This document shows, one piece after another, positions 1 to 8,568 of a DNA stretch of 52,581 nt. The stretch's first letter is position 1, and every line of letters begins with the position of its first letter. Source of the stretch: Actinophytocola sp036555685 (GTDB lineage Bacteria; Actinomycetota; Actinomycetes; Mycobacteriales; Pseudonocardiaceae); the NCBI RefSeq assembly GCF_036555685.1, contig NZ_DATBKY010000292.1:1-52581 (forward strand), read 5' to 3'. The position numbers were made by a program, and so were the translations under genes. Below the pieces are notes generated by a model, which had not been told where the DNA came from, made no database searches, and saw only the letters and a program-made list of their open reading frames with translations.

Positions 1-237
1 GCGGTGGTGGCGTCATGAAGTGGATAGCGGCCGCGCCGTGGGCGGGCGGGGCGGAGGTCCACGGCTCGAGCTGTCCGGTCGCGCACCCGCCACGCCGGGT
101 GTGCGATGCCCCGGAAGACGTCGTCGAGATGCGTTTCGAGCCTCGACCTCCCGCCCAACTGCGGCACCCAAAGACTCATCCCGTCGGCGGTGAAACGCGG
201 GCGGAATAAGGCGCCCGCGGGGGTGCTTTGTCATGGC
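1..237. other. left edge, no gene supported
   Basis: No convincing gene lies between the window edge and the VOC protein. Short open frames on both strands give Arg/Pro-rich translations without family features and look like by-products of high GC. A plus-strand gene ending at the stop at 16-18 could enter from the left, but only five codons would be visible, so it cannot be judged. Confidence 0.4.
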
Positions 238-627
238 ATGAGCGTTCGCGAGCTTCGTTTGGTCGTCACCGTCGAGGACCACGATGAGGCGGTGCGGTTC
301 TATCGGGACGTACTTGGCCTGCCGGAGTTGGCCGACTTCTCGTCGGCTGAGGGTAACGTCGTCCTGTTGGACGCCGGCCGGGCGACGGTCGAGGTCGTCG
401 ACCGGCGGCAGGCCGAGTTCATCGACCGGGTCGAGGTCGGACGGCGGGTCGCCGGTCACATTCGGGTGGCCTTCGAGGTCGCTGATGCGGCGGCCACCAC
501 CACGACCCTCAGCGCAGCCGGCGCCGCGGTCCTTGCCGAGCCGGTTCGAACCCCGTGGAACTCGCTCAATTCACGCCTCACCGCTCCCGATGGGCTGCAG
601 CTGACGCTGTTCGAGGAACTCGGGTAG
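238..627 (+). CDS. VOC (glyoxalase/bleomycin resistance) family protein
   Basis: A 129-residue single-unit vicinal-oxygen-chelate protein. The N-terminus carries the usual strand then DEAVRFYRDVLGLP helix of the first beta-alpha-beta-beta-beta half (residues 14-28), and the C-terminal half ends with the DGLQLTLFEE strand typical of the fold, with Glu126 at the position of a metal ligand. The usual early His ligand is not obvious, so metal dependence is uncertain. I chose ATG 238; an upstream in-frame extension from 106 has unlike composition. VOC proteins act as glyoxalases, dioxygenases or antibiotic-binding proteins, and nothing here fixes the substrate. It is convergent with the ArsR-type regulator, 61 bases away. 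Confidence 0.85.
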   Translation: MSVRELRLVVTVEDHDEAVRFYRDVLGLPELADFSSAEGNVVLLDAGRATVEVVDRRQAEFIDRVEVGRRVAGHIRVAFEVADAAATTTTLSAAGAAVLAEPVRTPWNSLNSRLTAPDGLQLTLFEELG

Positions 628-688
628 CCCACCGCCTACGCGCTGCGCGGGTGCACCGTCCGCGACGCGCTGTCCGCCACCGCACCGA

Positions 689-1654
689 TCATTCGGCGGT
701 CGTGACGAGACGTGCGAGCTCCTCCCCCGCCGACGTGAGTTCGTAGTACACCGCCCGGCCACTTCGCCGGGTCGTCACGACCCCGGCTTCGCGCAGGGCG
801 GCCAGGTGAGCGGACACCGTGCCTAGCGAGACCCCGAGCACAGCCGCCAGCTGTGACGGTGTCGCCGGCGTTCGTACCTCGGTGAGGATGCGGACCCGGC
901 CGTGTCCCAGGAGTCGGGCCACGCCGCCGTGTTCCGGCGAGTGGCTGGCCAGTGCTCCTTTGGCCGGGTACACGAACGCGATCCGCGACGGTGACTCGCA
1001 GGTCCACCGCCCGGACAACCCCGCGTGCGGGACGAAGACCAGGCCGTCGCTCCCGATGTGGCGGTCGGCGTAGGTCTGGGTGGAGAACTGGATCGCGTCG
1101 TGGCCGACCCACTGGACGTCGGGCGCCATGCCGTCCAGCGCATGTCGCCAACCGCTGACCGCGATCACCCCGGCGCGGTGGCGGATGTCGCGTTCCAGGA
1201 TGGCGCGCCGCCGCTGCCAGTCCGGCTCGACGAACCGTGCCCAGCACCTGGCGAAGAACTCTGCCGCGCGGCCGGTGATCCCGTCGACGTCGGCCCACGC
1301 GAGCCCATCGCTCCCCCACGCGAACCGCTGCGCCTCGGCGAGCGTTTCGCGTGCCTGCCCGTCCCCGATCGCACGCATCGCCGCCAGCTCGTCCCGCAGA
1401 CGGTTGTTCAGCCCCTTCCCCGGTGGCACGGCCACGAAGTCGGGCAGGAACTTGGTGGCGGTCACCAGCCGCACCAGGCCGCCGGCGAACGCGTCCGAGT
1501 CGAGCCACCGGCCGAACTCCTCGGTGCGCGGGTCGGTGGCCCGCCGGTCGAGCGACTGCCGCAGCCGGGTGAGCTCGCTCAGCGTCTCGGCGAGAGGAGA
1601 CAGCGCGAACCGGCTTGCGTGCAACGCGTCCGGACTGAACCGCAGGAGGGTCAC
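689..1654 (-). CDS. ArsR-type winged-helix transcriptional regulator (DUF5937-like)
   Basis: A 321-residue regulator. Residues about 1-245 form an uncharacterised N-terminal domain of the DUF5937 kind (Trp-rich, with a WVGHD segment), and residues about 255-321 form a winged helix with TPSQLAAVLGVSLGTVSAHL as the helix-turn-helix and RRSGRAVYYELT as the wing. Start GTG 1654 was chosen because the N-terminal VTLLRFSPDAL segment is the usual beginning of this family and the upstream extension is antisense to the exporter gene. It is divergent from an MFS exporter with only 66 bases between the two starts, the standard layout for a local repressor that controls the transporter. The ligand is unknown. 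Confidence 0.85.
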   Translation of the reverse strand: MTLLRFSPDALHASRFALSPLAETLSELTRLRQSLDRRATDPRTEEFGRWLDSDAFAGGLVRLVTATKFLPDFVAVPPGKGLNNRLRDELAAMRAIGDGQARETLAEAQRFAWGSDGLAWADVDGITGRAAEFFARCWARFVEPDWQRRRAILERDIRHRAGVIAVSGWRHALDGMAPDVQWVGHDAIQFSTQTYADRHIGSDGLVFVPHAGLSGRWTCESPSRIAFVYPAKGALASHSPEHGGVARLLGHGRVRILTEVRTPATPSQLAAVLGVSLGTVSAHLAALREAGVVTTRRSGRAVYYELTSAGEELARLVTTAE

Positions 1655-1720
1655 CCGGCCATTCTTACGGCACTCGTCGCAAGAGTTCACCAGCTGCTGG
1701 CGGTGTCCCACAGTGTCGGC

Positions 1721-2935
1721 GTGACCGATACCGCCGCCCCCACGCCGGTGAGGATCCTGTTGACGGGCCGGTTCGGCTGGTTCTTCGCCGGCCGGACCGT
1801 CGATCTGGCCGGCTCGTCCATGACCACCGTCGCGCTTGCGCTCGCCGTGCTGCAGGCGTCCGGCAGGGTGGCCGACCTCGGCATCGTCCTGGCCGCCAAC
1901 ATGATTCCCGCCCTTGTGCTCCTGCTGGTGGGCGGCGCGGTCGCCGACCGCGTGCGCAGGCGGACCGTGCTGATCGCGACCAACCTGTGCACCGCCGCCG
2001 CGATGGCCGCGATGGCCGCCGTCCTGATCACGGCTCACTACGACCTTGTCGTGATCGCCGGCCTCGCCCTCGTGAGCGGCGCCGTGAGCGCCTTCTCGCA
2101 ACCGGCGCTCCGCGGCATCGTGCCCGAACTCGTCGGGCGCCAGGACCTGCAGCGTGCCAACGCGCTGCTGGCCAGCAGCCAGAACACCGCGCGCATCCTC
2201 GGTCCCATGCTCGCGAGCGTCCTGGTGGCCACGGCCGGCGGCGGGTGGGCGCTCGCGGCCGATGCCGCCTCCTACCTCCTCGCCGCCGCGGCCTTCGCGC
2301 GCATCCCCGGGGCGAGCCGACCGCCGGCGGCGAACCGGCCGCTGTGGCGCGACCTCGTCGACGGCTGGTCGGTCTTCCGGTCGATGCGCTGGGTGGTCAT
2401 CATGACCGTCTCGTTCGCCCTCGTTAACGCCTTCAGCGTCGGGCCGTGGAACGTGCTGGGGCCGCAGGTGGTGTCCGGCCACGACGGCGCCGTGGGCTGG
2501 GGCACGGTGCAGACCGCGCGGGCCCTCGGGCTGCTGGTGATGAGCGTCGTCGCCGTCAGGATCGTCCTGCGCCGTCCGCTGCGCGACGGGCGGATCTGGG
2601 GAACCCTCGCTGGCCTTCCTTTGCTGGCGGTCGGCCTGTCCGGGGACGCGTGGATCGTGGCCGCCGCTGCCTTCGTCGGCGGCCTCGGCTTCACCGTGGC
2701 AGCCATCACGTGGGAGACCACGCTCCAGGCCGCCGTCCCCGAGGAGTCCCTGTCGCGGGTCGTCGCCTACGACGACCTGCTGTCCTACGTCGCGATCCCG
2801 TTGTCACAGCTGGTCGTGGGACCGCTGGCCGCGGTTCACGGAGCGAAGGAGGTCAGCGTGGCGTGCGGGGTCGCCTACGTCCTCGCCGGCCTGCTGCCGC
2901 TCCTGAGCCGGGAGGTCCGCAACGTCCGCCCGTGA
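1721..2935 (+). CDS. MFS exporter (MFS_3/EntS-like)
   Basis: A 404-residue, roughly 12-helix major facilitator. The first loop carries the motif GGAVADRVRRRTVL (residues about 65-78), the signature between helices 2 and 3. The protein lacks a long central loop and resembles the transmembrane secretion effector group (MFS_3), which exports drugs or siderophores by proton antiport. GTG 1721 was chosen because upstream in-frame codons run antisense through the regulator gene. It should be controlled by the divergent ArsR-type regulator from the shared 66-base intergenic segment. The substrate cannot be read from sequence. Confidence 0.85.
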   Translation: MTDTAAPTPVRILLTGRFGWFFAGRTVDLAGSSMTTVALALAVLQASGRVADLGIVLAANMIPALVLLLVGGAVADRVRRRTVLIATNLCTAAAMAAMAAVLITAHYDLVVIAGLALVSGAVSAFSQPALRGIVPELVGRQDLQRANALLASSQNTARILGPMLASVLVATAGGGWALAADAASYLLAAAAFARIPGASRPPAANRPLWRDLVDGWSVFRSMRWVVIMTVSFALVNAFSVGPWNVLGPQVVSGHDGAVGWGTVQTARALGLLVMSVVAVRIVLRRPLRDGRIWGTLAGLPLLAVGLSGDAWIVAAAAFVGGLGFTVAAITWETTLQAAVPEESLSRVVAYDDLLSYVAIPLSQLVVGPLAAVHGAKEVSVACGVAYVLAGLLPLLSREVRNVRP

Positions 2936-2960
2936 GGAGCCGCCGGCGGTTGGCCGGAGA

Positions 2961-3047
2961 TCACGCGTCGACGGTGGCGAACACGACCGACGCGACGAAG
3001 GCGACCGCGACCAGGCCGAGCGCGATCCACACGCTGCGGTACCTCAC
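2961..3047 (-). CDS. possible 28-residue single-span membrane peptide
   Basis: Between the exporter and the crotonase, the minus strand encodes VRYRSVWIALGLVAVAFVAS and a short tail from GTG 3047 to TGA 2961. It is one clean hydrophobic helix preceded by two Arg (positive-inside) and followed by Asp before the stop. Codon third positions are nearly all G or C, unlike the other frames here. No clear Shine-Dalgarno is visible, the start is GTG, and the family is unknown. It could be a real small membrane protein or a chance frame. Confidence 0.35.
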   Translation of the reverse strand: MRYRSVWIALGLVAVAFVASVVFATVDA

Positions 3048-3082
3048 GCTCGAGAGCCGGACGTGGTGGTAGAGGTGTGCGC

Positions 3083-3970
3083 ATGACCTACGAGACGATC
3101 CTGCTCGACGTGGCGAACGCGGTAGCGACGATCACCCTGAACCGGCCGGAGCACCTGAACACGATCGTGCCGCCGATGCCCGACGAGTTCGAGAACGCCA
3201 TCACCACGGCGGTGCACGACCAGTCGGTGAAGGTGATCGTCGTGCGTGGTGCCGGGCGGGCGTTCTGTGCCGGCTACGACTTCGGCGGCGGGTTCCACCA
3301 CTGGGACGACGAGCTCACCACCGACGGCAAGTGGGATCCGGGCAAGGACTTCCAGGGCACCTTCGGCTTCGGGCCGACCCAGCGGTTCATGTCCATGTGG
3401 CGCTGCCCCAAGCCGGTCATCGCCCAGGTGCACGGGTGGTGCGTCGGTGGCGGCAGCGACACCGCGCTGTGCGCCGACCTGGTCATCGCCGCCGACGACG
3501 CCCAGATCGGAACGCCGTATTCGCGGCTGTGGGGCGCCTATCTGTCCGGCATGTGGATCTACCGGCTCGGCCTGACCCGGGCGAAGGAGTACGCGCTGAC
3601 AGGCAAGCCGCTGTCCGGCAGCGAGGCCGCCGACATCGGGCTGATCAACAAGGCAGTCCCGTTCGACGAGCTGGCGGCCGAGGTCGCGGACACGGCCGCG
3701 CGGCTGGCCACCATCCCGGCCTCTCAGCTGGCAGCGATGAAGCTCATTGTCAACCAGGCCTACGACAACATGGGCCTAGCCTCGACGCAGACCCTCGGCC
3801 CGATTCTGGATGGCCTCATGCGAAACACCCCGGACGCGCATCGCTTCATCGAGCTCGCCGAGTCCGACGGCGTCGGCGCCGCGGTGGCCCGGCGCGACGG
3901 GCCCTTCGGCGACTACAGCCGGGCTCCCGCGGATCGCAAGCCCGACCGTGAGCACGTCATCGAGCCCTGA
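3083..3970 (+). CDS. crotonase/enoyl-CoA hydratase family protein
   Basis: A 295-residue crotonase-fold acyl-CoA enzyme. The two oxyanion-hole segments are clear: RAFCAGYDFGGG (residues 59-70) and HGWCVGGGSDTALCADLVIA (117-136). The position of the first hydratase Glu appears as Asp126, and the second Glu region reads TPYSRLWG instead of a PE motif, so ordinary enoyl-CoA hydration is doubtful; isomerase, hydrolase or lyase chemistry is possible. ATG 3083 is preceded by AGAGG at good distance; GTG 3077 would add two residues. It stands alone and converges on an amidase 33 bases away. Residues 72-98 form an insertion rich in Trp, Asp and Gly that is longer than in classical crotonases. Confidence 0.85.
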   Translation: MTYETILLDVANAVATITLNRPEHLNTIVPPMPDEFENAITTAVHDQSVKVIVVRGAGRAFCAGYDFGGGFHHWDDELTTDGKWDPGKDFQGTFGFGPTQRFMSMWRCPKPVIAQVHGWCVGGGSDTALCADLVIAADDAQIGTPYSRLWGAYLSGMWIYRLGLTRAKEYALTGKPLSGSEAADIGLINKAVPFDELAAEVADTAARLATIPASQLAAMKLIVNQAYDNMGLASTQTLGPILDGLMRNTPDAHRFIELAESDGVGAAVARRDGPFGDYSRAPADRKPDREHVIEP

Positions 3971-4003
3971 CCATCCAGCGCGCGGCCGGAAACCGCGTCG
4001 CGC

Positions 4004-5422
4004 TCAAGCACGCTCCTTGTCGGTGTCCTGGATGCGGCGCCACGGGCGGTCCTGCTCGAGGGCGTAGGCGAGTTCGAGCAGGGTGCGCTCGTCGCCGTGG
4101 GCGGCGGAGATCTGCACGCCGATCGGCAGGCCATCGGCTGTGGCACCGGTCGGCAGCGAGATAGCCGGCGCCCCCGCGACGTTGTTGAGCGGGGTGTACG
4201 CGACATAGTGCCGCAGGCGGGTGAGCAGCTCGTCGAACGGAACGTTCGGACTGAGGTGTCCCAGCTTCGGCGGCGAGTGCGCGAGCACCGGCGAGAGGAC
4301 GACGTCGTGCTTGGTCAGCATGCCGGCGTAGGCCTTCTTCACCCGGGAGAGCCGGAAAAGGGTGGCCGGGGTGCGATGGAAACGATGGCGATAGATGCTG
4401 GCGAGGCCCTTGGTGAAGCCGTCGAGTTTGCTCGAGTCGAATTCCTTGTCGATGGTTCGCTTGCCGAGAGCGCCCGCAAAGAATGCGAGCAGTCCCCAAT
4501 AGGTGATGAAGTCCTCGACGAACTCGTCGCCTACGGGGAGGGTGGCCGGCTCGATGTCGTGACCCATTTTCTCCAGCCGCGTGGCCGTGTCCGCCACGGC
4601 CGCCGTGGTCTCGGCGTCAGCGGAGACGCCGCCCAGCGAGTCGGTGAGGACGCCGATCCGCAGCCGGCGGTTGGCCGGTCCTTCGACGAGCCCCACCGGC
4701 GGCAGCGCGGCGTTGCGCCAGTCGCGCTCGATGGCGGCGACGAACGTCGCGGTGTCGCGGACCGAGCGGGTGACGACGCACTCGGAGACGAGGTTGATCG
4801 GCATGCTGCGTGCTTGATCGGCGTCGACGTGCCGGCCGCGGGACGGCTTCAGGCCGACGAGTCCGCAGCAGGCGGCCGGGATGCGGATCGAGCCGCCGCC
4901 GTCATTGGCATGCGCGATGGGGACGACCCCGGAGGCGACCAGCGCGGCGGATCCACCGGAAGACGCACCGGGCGAATGCTCGGGATTCCACGGATTGCGC
5001 GTCGGTTCGGCGTCGGCGAACTCGGTACTGGCGTTCAGGCCGAATTCGGGGAGCTTGCTCTTGCCGAGCACCGTCATTCCGGAGCTGAGGTACTGGCGGG
5101 CGTACGGGCCGTCTTTCGCGGCCGGTTTGCCGACGTATGCGGCGGTGCCGTGGTTCGTCGGCATTCCCCGCACGTCGGTGTTGTCCTTGACATATGTCGG
5201 CACGCCGGCGAGCGGTCCGTCCACCGTGGCTGGTTCGAGCCGGTCGTACGCCGCGAACACGACGGCGTTCAACTCGGGGTCGACCTTCTCGGCGCGTGCG
5301 ATCGCCGCATCGGCCGCCTCGCGCGCGCTGATCTCGCCCTTGCGGATCAGGTCGGCGACCGCCACAGCGTCGTGGTCGGACAACGCGTCATCGGTGAACC
5401 CGTGCACCCTCGCACCGCTCAT
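4004..5422 (-). CDS. amidase (amidase signature family)
   Basis: A 472-residue amidase of the Ser-cis-Ser-Lys class, which hydrolyses C-N amide bonds. Lys79 lies in VPTYVKDNTD, the cis-Ser in PGASSGGSAALVASG (Ser154/155), and the nucleophile Ser178 in DGGGSIRIPA. The length is normal and the C-terminal region closes with the usual LPIGVQI and LLELAYALEQ segments. ATG 5422 has GGAGGGG directly upstream, so it is preferred over codons further out. No signal peptide is seen, so it is cytosolic. A 295-base gap separates it from the divergent M1 peptidase. It is not GatA: no gatB or gatC neighbours are present. Confidence 0.92.
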   Translation of the reverse strand: MSGARVHGFTDDALSDHDAVAVADLIRKGEISAREAADAAIARAEKVDPELNAVVFAAYDRLEPATVDGPLAGVPTYVKDNTDVRGMPTNHGTAAYVGKPAAKDGPYARQYLSSGMTVLGKSKLPEFGLNASTEFADAEPTRNPWNPEHSPGASSGGSAALVASGVVPIAHANDGGGSIRIPAACCGLVGLKPSRGRHVDADQARSMPINLVSECVVTRSVRDTATFVAAIERDWRNAALPPVGLVEGPANRRLRIGVLTDSLGGVSADAETTAAVADTATRLEKMGHDIEPATLPVGDEFVEDFITYWGLLAFFAGALGKRTIDKEFDSSKLDGFTKGLASIYRHRFHRTPATLFRLSRVKKAYAGMLTKHDVVLSPVLAHSPPKLGHLSPNVPFDELLTRLRHYVAYTPLNNVAGAPAISLPTGATADGLPIGVQISAAHGDERTLLELAYALEQDRPWRRIQDTDKERA

Positions 5423-5717
5423 GACACCCCTCCGTTCAACCCTCCGCACACGGTCCGGTCAGGGTATATGCCCGCGAAAGGACGCCGGCCACGTTGGTGG
5501 CACGCGACGAGAGATCGCCGGTGTGCCGCTTACCCCGTGTTCCGGCCCCGTGCACGTTCCGTGTGGACGGTGTGCGGCCTCACCGCGGCCCAGTAGTGTG
5601 ACCCGCGGACTGGGTGACGACAGCCTGGCTCAGCCGGCTGTCACAGGGTGGCGGAATCCGGACCGGGTCCCACGAGGCCGTTCGCGCCTTCGTGGGTCGG
5701 GGATGCGAGGAGGAGTC

Positions 5718-7142
5718 ATGGGACGCGCCAACCGCAGCCGCGGCTACTTGTCGATCATCGGCTGCGCGATGACCATCGGCTTGGTCGCCGCGGCGAACCC
5801 GATCGCGGATGCCGCGCCGGGCCGAGCGCCGGTGTTCTCCCCCGGTGCACCGGGCGCCGGGGACCCGTACTTCCCCGACATGGGCAACGGCGGCTACGAC
5901 GTCAGCCACTACGACATCCGGCTCGCGTTCGACCCCACGACACAGGCGATCAGCGCGACGACGACGATCCTCGCCCGGGCCACGCAGAACCTCTCCCGCT
6001 TCGACCTGGACTTCCAGGGGCCCCTGACGATCAGCGGGCTCTCGGTCAACGGGCGGCGCGCCACCTTCGCCCGCAGCGGCGCACAGGAACTCGTGATCAC
6101 TCCGTCGCACGGTCTGCGGAAGGGCCGCCCGTTCGTCGTCTCGGTGACCTACGCCGGCGTTCCGCAGAAGGTCGACGACCCGGCGCTGGGCGTCTCCGGC
6201 TGGGTCGCCACCCAGGACGGCGCGGTGGCGCTCAACCAGCCGATCGGCGCGGCGACCTACTACCCGGTGAACGACACCCCGAACGACAAGGCGACCTACG
6301 CCCAGACCGTCACCGTGCCGCGCGGGCTCACCGTGCTCGCAAACGGGGAACCCGGGCACACCACCACGCACCACGGCCAGACCACGTTCCGCTGGCACAT
6401 GAACAGGCCGATGGCGAGCGAGCTGAGCATGATCGCGATCGGCAACTACAACGTCACGCGCAGCGTGAGCCACGGCCTGCCGAACATCACGGCGATCGGC
6501 AAGTCGATCGACACCCAGCCCGGCCAGGGCAGGGTGTTCAACCGGACCACGGCACAGATCATCCAGTGGGAGTCGTCGGTGTTCGGGCGATACCCGTTCG
6601 ACTCGACCGGCGGCATCCTCGCCGACGTCGGCGTCGGTTACGCGCTGGAGACACAGAGCCGACCGGTCTACGACCAGACCGACAGTGCCGTCGACGGCGA
6701 CCTGCTCGCCCACGAGCTCGGCCACCAGTGGTTCGGCGACAGCCTGAGCCCCGTGCGCTGGGCTGACATCTGGCTCAACGAAGGCTTCGCCACCTACTCG
6801 GAGTGGCTCTACCAGGAGAAGTTCAACGGCGTCCCCGTGGCACAGTCCTTCGCGAAGACGTACGCCGAGGAGGAGGACTGGAGCGGCAAGGTCGCCGACC
6901 CCGGGCGGGACCACATCTTCGACGACCTGGTCTACAACCGCGGTGCGATGACGTTGCAGGCGCTACGCATGAAGATCGGCGACCGCGCCTTCACCCGGAT
7001 GCTCACGCTGTGGCCGACGACCCACCGGTACGGCAACGTCTCGACGCGGGAGTTCATCCGATTCGTCGAGCGCCTGACGCATCGCGACCTCGACGCGTTC
7101 TTCCAGACCTGGCTCTACCAGCCGGGCAAACCGACGCTCTGA
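5718..7142 (+). CDS. secreted M1 family zinc metallopeptidase
   Basis: A 474-residue exported gluzincin aminopeptidase. An N-terminal signal sequence (Arg-rich start, hydrophobic core, end near ADAAPG about residue 34) is followed by the all-beta M1 N-domain. The zinc site HELGH is at residues 332-336 with the third ligand Glu355 in WLNEGFATYSE, exactly 18 residues after the motif. The GxMEN exopeptidase motif appears as GYALET with Glu311. The protein ends after the catalytic domain and lacks the long C-terminal helical domain of PepN-type enzymes, as in other short secreted actinobacterial M1 proteins. ATG 5718 follows GAGGAGG. It probably trims extracellular peptides. Confidence 0.92.
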   Translation: MGRANRSRGYLSIIGCAMTIGLVAAANPIADAAPGRAPVFSPGAPGAGDPYFPDMGNGGYDVSHYDIRLAFDPTTQAISATTTILARATQNLSRFDLDFQGPLTISGLSVNGRRATFARSGAQELVITPSHGLRKGRPFVVSVTYAGVPQKVDDPALGVSGWVATQDGAVALNQPIGAATYYPVNDTPNDKATYAQTVTVPRGLTVLANGEPGHTTTHHGQTTFRWHMNRPMASELSMIAIGNYNVTRSVSHGLPNITAIGKSIDTQPGQGRVFNRTTAQIIQWESSVFGRYPFDSTGGILADVGVGYALETQSRPVYDQTDSAVDGDLLAHELGHQWFGDSLSPVRWADIWLNEGFATYSEWLYQEKFNGVPVAQSFAKTYAEEEDWSGKVADPGRDHIFDDLVYNRGAMTLQALRMKIGDRAFTRMLTLWPTTHRYGNVSTREFIRFVERLTHRDLDAFFQTWLYQPGKPTL

Positions 7143-7538
7143 CCACCACCGCGCTCATGCGCCCCTCCGGCCCGTCCATACCGGCACCTCGGGACCGGCT
7201 GCGACCCAGTGTCACGATCGGTGACTTACCGTACACAACCGGTCGGGGGCGAGATGGCAACTGGTGCATGTCGCCGCGGCCGACGACCGCTTCGCCGGCG
7301 CCGATACCGGCTGATCTCGAGGCGGTGCGGGCGCGGCCGTGCTCGGCGCTCACCACAGCGCGACAACGCGAGCTCGGCTTCGCGGCCAAGCCGCACGCCG
7401 TCGGGGGCGGGAACGGCCAGGGCGTGTCCTGAAAGGCGTTGTCAGACCCGCGAATCCCGAACGGTGCGACCGCCTCACGCGCGCGATGGAACTGACGCTC
7501 ACCGCGCACTGATCGGTGGCAGCGGGACACTGGTTGCC
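7143..7538. other. intergenic stretch, no supported gene
   Basis: This 396-base gap between the M1 peptidase and the cupin holds no gene I can defend. The best small frame is 7268-7432 plus (54 codons, rather high third-position GC), but it has no ribosome binding site and is Pro/Ala-rich without family features; it could be a decayed remnant. The long minus frame across the region has poor composition. No clear terminator with a T-run was found. Confidence 0.5.
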
Positions 7539-7880
7539 ATGAAGGCCGAGCACGAGTTCTTCGCGGTTGATCAGGTGCCGTGGCAGGTCGATGCGCACGC
7601 GCCGACCATCAGTGAGCGTGTTCTGAGTCGCGGCGAGGACGAGCGCACCCTCACCAGGGTCGCCCGCTGGGCACCGGGCACCGAGACGGCCACGGGCGTG
7701 ATCCGTCACGACTACTACGAGGAGGTCTACCTCCTCGACGGCGTCCTCGAAGACCTGACCCTGGGACGCACGTTCACCGCCGGCCACTACACCTCTCGAC
7801 CGCCGGGCATGCCGCACGGTCCCTACCGCACCGAGACCGGCTGCACGATGCTGGAGATCCGCTACCTGCCGGCGCGCTGA
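7539..7880 (+). CDS. small cupin domain protein
   Basis: A 113-residue single cupin, similar in plan to ChrR-like/DUF4437 cupins. The first cupin strand pair reads VIRHDYYEEVYLLDGVLED (residues about 53-71), giving a His/Glu set, and the second motif is PPGMPHGPYRT (about 87-97) with His. It has no N-terminal zinc-binding domain, so it is not an anti-sigma factor by itself. ATG 7539 is preceded by AGCGGGA at a loose distance. It could be a metal-binding isomerase, dioxygenase or sugar-binding protein. It converges on cutA, which is 37 bases away. Confidence 0.8.
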   Translation: MKAEHEFFAVDQVPWQVDAHAPTISERVLSRGEDERTLTRVARWAPGTETATGVIRHDYYEEVYLLDGVLEDLTLGRTFTAGHYTSRPPGMPHGPYRTETGCTMLEIRYLPAR

Positions 7881-7889
7881 CCCTCATAC

Positions 7890-7904
7890 GCGGCCGGCGG
7901 CCGC
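7890..7904. terminator. small GC hairpin between convergent genes
   Basis: GCGGCC, a 3-base loop and GGCCGC form a perfect 6-bp stem in the 37-base space between the cupin and cutA stops. There is no T-run. It may work as a weak bidirectional terminator. Confidence 0.3.
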
Positions 7905-7917
7905 TGTGACGGCGGAA

Positions 7918-8226
7918 TCAGGGCGACTCGACGGCGTCGCCCACCAGGTGCCGCACGTTGTCGGTCACCACGAGGTCGTGCACCTCGTCGCCGTGGTGGC
8001 CGGTGATGTGGTCGACCAGCGCGCGGGCCCCGTCCGCGACGACCTCGATCTCCACCCGCCACTGCTCGCTCGAATGCTTGCGGCCGTGCCACCGGTGGAC
8101 CCGCCTGATCGGTCCTTCGATGTGCGCGCAGCAACTGAACTCGGTGCTCGCGACCTCGGCCGCCATGGTGTTGGCAAGCTGCTTGCTGTCCGTGGTGAAC
8201 GTCACCACGACGTCTTCGTAGTCCAT
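7918..8226 (-). CDS. cutA: CutA-like divalent-cation tolerance protein
   Basis: A 102-residue protein with the ferredoxin-like CutA1 plan: VVVTFTTDSKQLANTMAAEV as the first strand and helix, a Cys-Cys pair and HIEGPIRRVHRW strand, a WRVEIEVVADG strand, and the closing HHGDEVHDLVV segment that corresponds to the CutA HPYEVPE region. CutA1 forms trimers and is linked to copper tolerance in Escherichia coli, although its biochemical role is unsettled. The match is diverged: the usual YxWxG loop is replaced by an RVHRWHG stretch. ATG 8226 has no good Shine-Dalgarno; GTG 8244 is the alternative, and translation may be leaderless. Confidence 0.7.
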   Translation of the reverse strand: MDYEDVVVTFTTDSKQLANTMAAEVASTEFSCCAHIEGPIRRVHRWHGRKHSSEQWRVEIEVVADGARALVDHITGHHGDEVHDLVVTDNVRHLVGDAVESP

Positions 8227-8568
8227 GGTTGTGATGCTAGTCACGGCGGGCCCGGATCGGCATCACACGACGCGGCAGGTTCCGCGAGTTCACCCGGCCG
8301 GCGTCGTGCGACGAGCGATCAGCCCCAGCGCCACACCACCGGTCGGAAGCGGAAGGCTGCCGGCAGACCCGCTGCCTCGCCAGTCCTGGTCGTCGCCACA
8401 GGCGCCGGCCGCGACGCGACCATGCCGGAGGTGGTCTCGTCGACGTCCTCCGCACCGTCCACGCCGATGCCGCCCGCGAGGCTGCCTTGGCCAGGAGCCG
8501 GGGGAACGCACCCACAAATGCCGCGGCGGGCCGGAGCTCGTCCGGCCGCCGCGTTCGTCCACTCAGGA
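8227..8568. other. intergenic stretch, no supported gene
   Basis: This 342-base gap lies upstream of cutA and downstream of the Gly/Asp-rich gene, both read leftwards. All frames give Arg/Pro/Ser-rich translations. One minus frame (about 8310-8510) has a mildly acidic stretch but no start with a ribosome binding site. The cutA promoter should be near its right-hand neighbour, 8230-8290. No T-run terminator was found for the gene at 8569. Confidence 0.45.

Noticed and set aside
4004..5422. Amidase as GatA of the tRNA amidotransferase
   Set aside because: No gatB or gatC nearby and the sequence outside the signature lacks the GatA-specific segments; a stand-alone amidase fits better.
4097..5596. 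499-codon plus-strand frame antisense to the amidase
   Set aside because: Shadow of the amidase frame; no family features, and the amidase has all catalytic motifs.
7268..7432. 54-codon plus-strand frame after the M1 peptidase
   Set aside because: Third-position GC is fairly high, but it has no ribosome site, no conserved pattern and Pro-rich low complexity, so it is not called as a gene.
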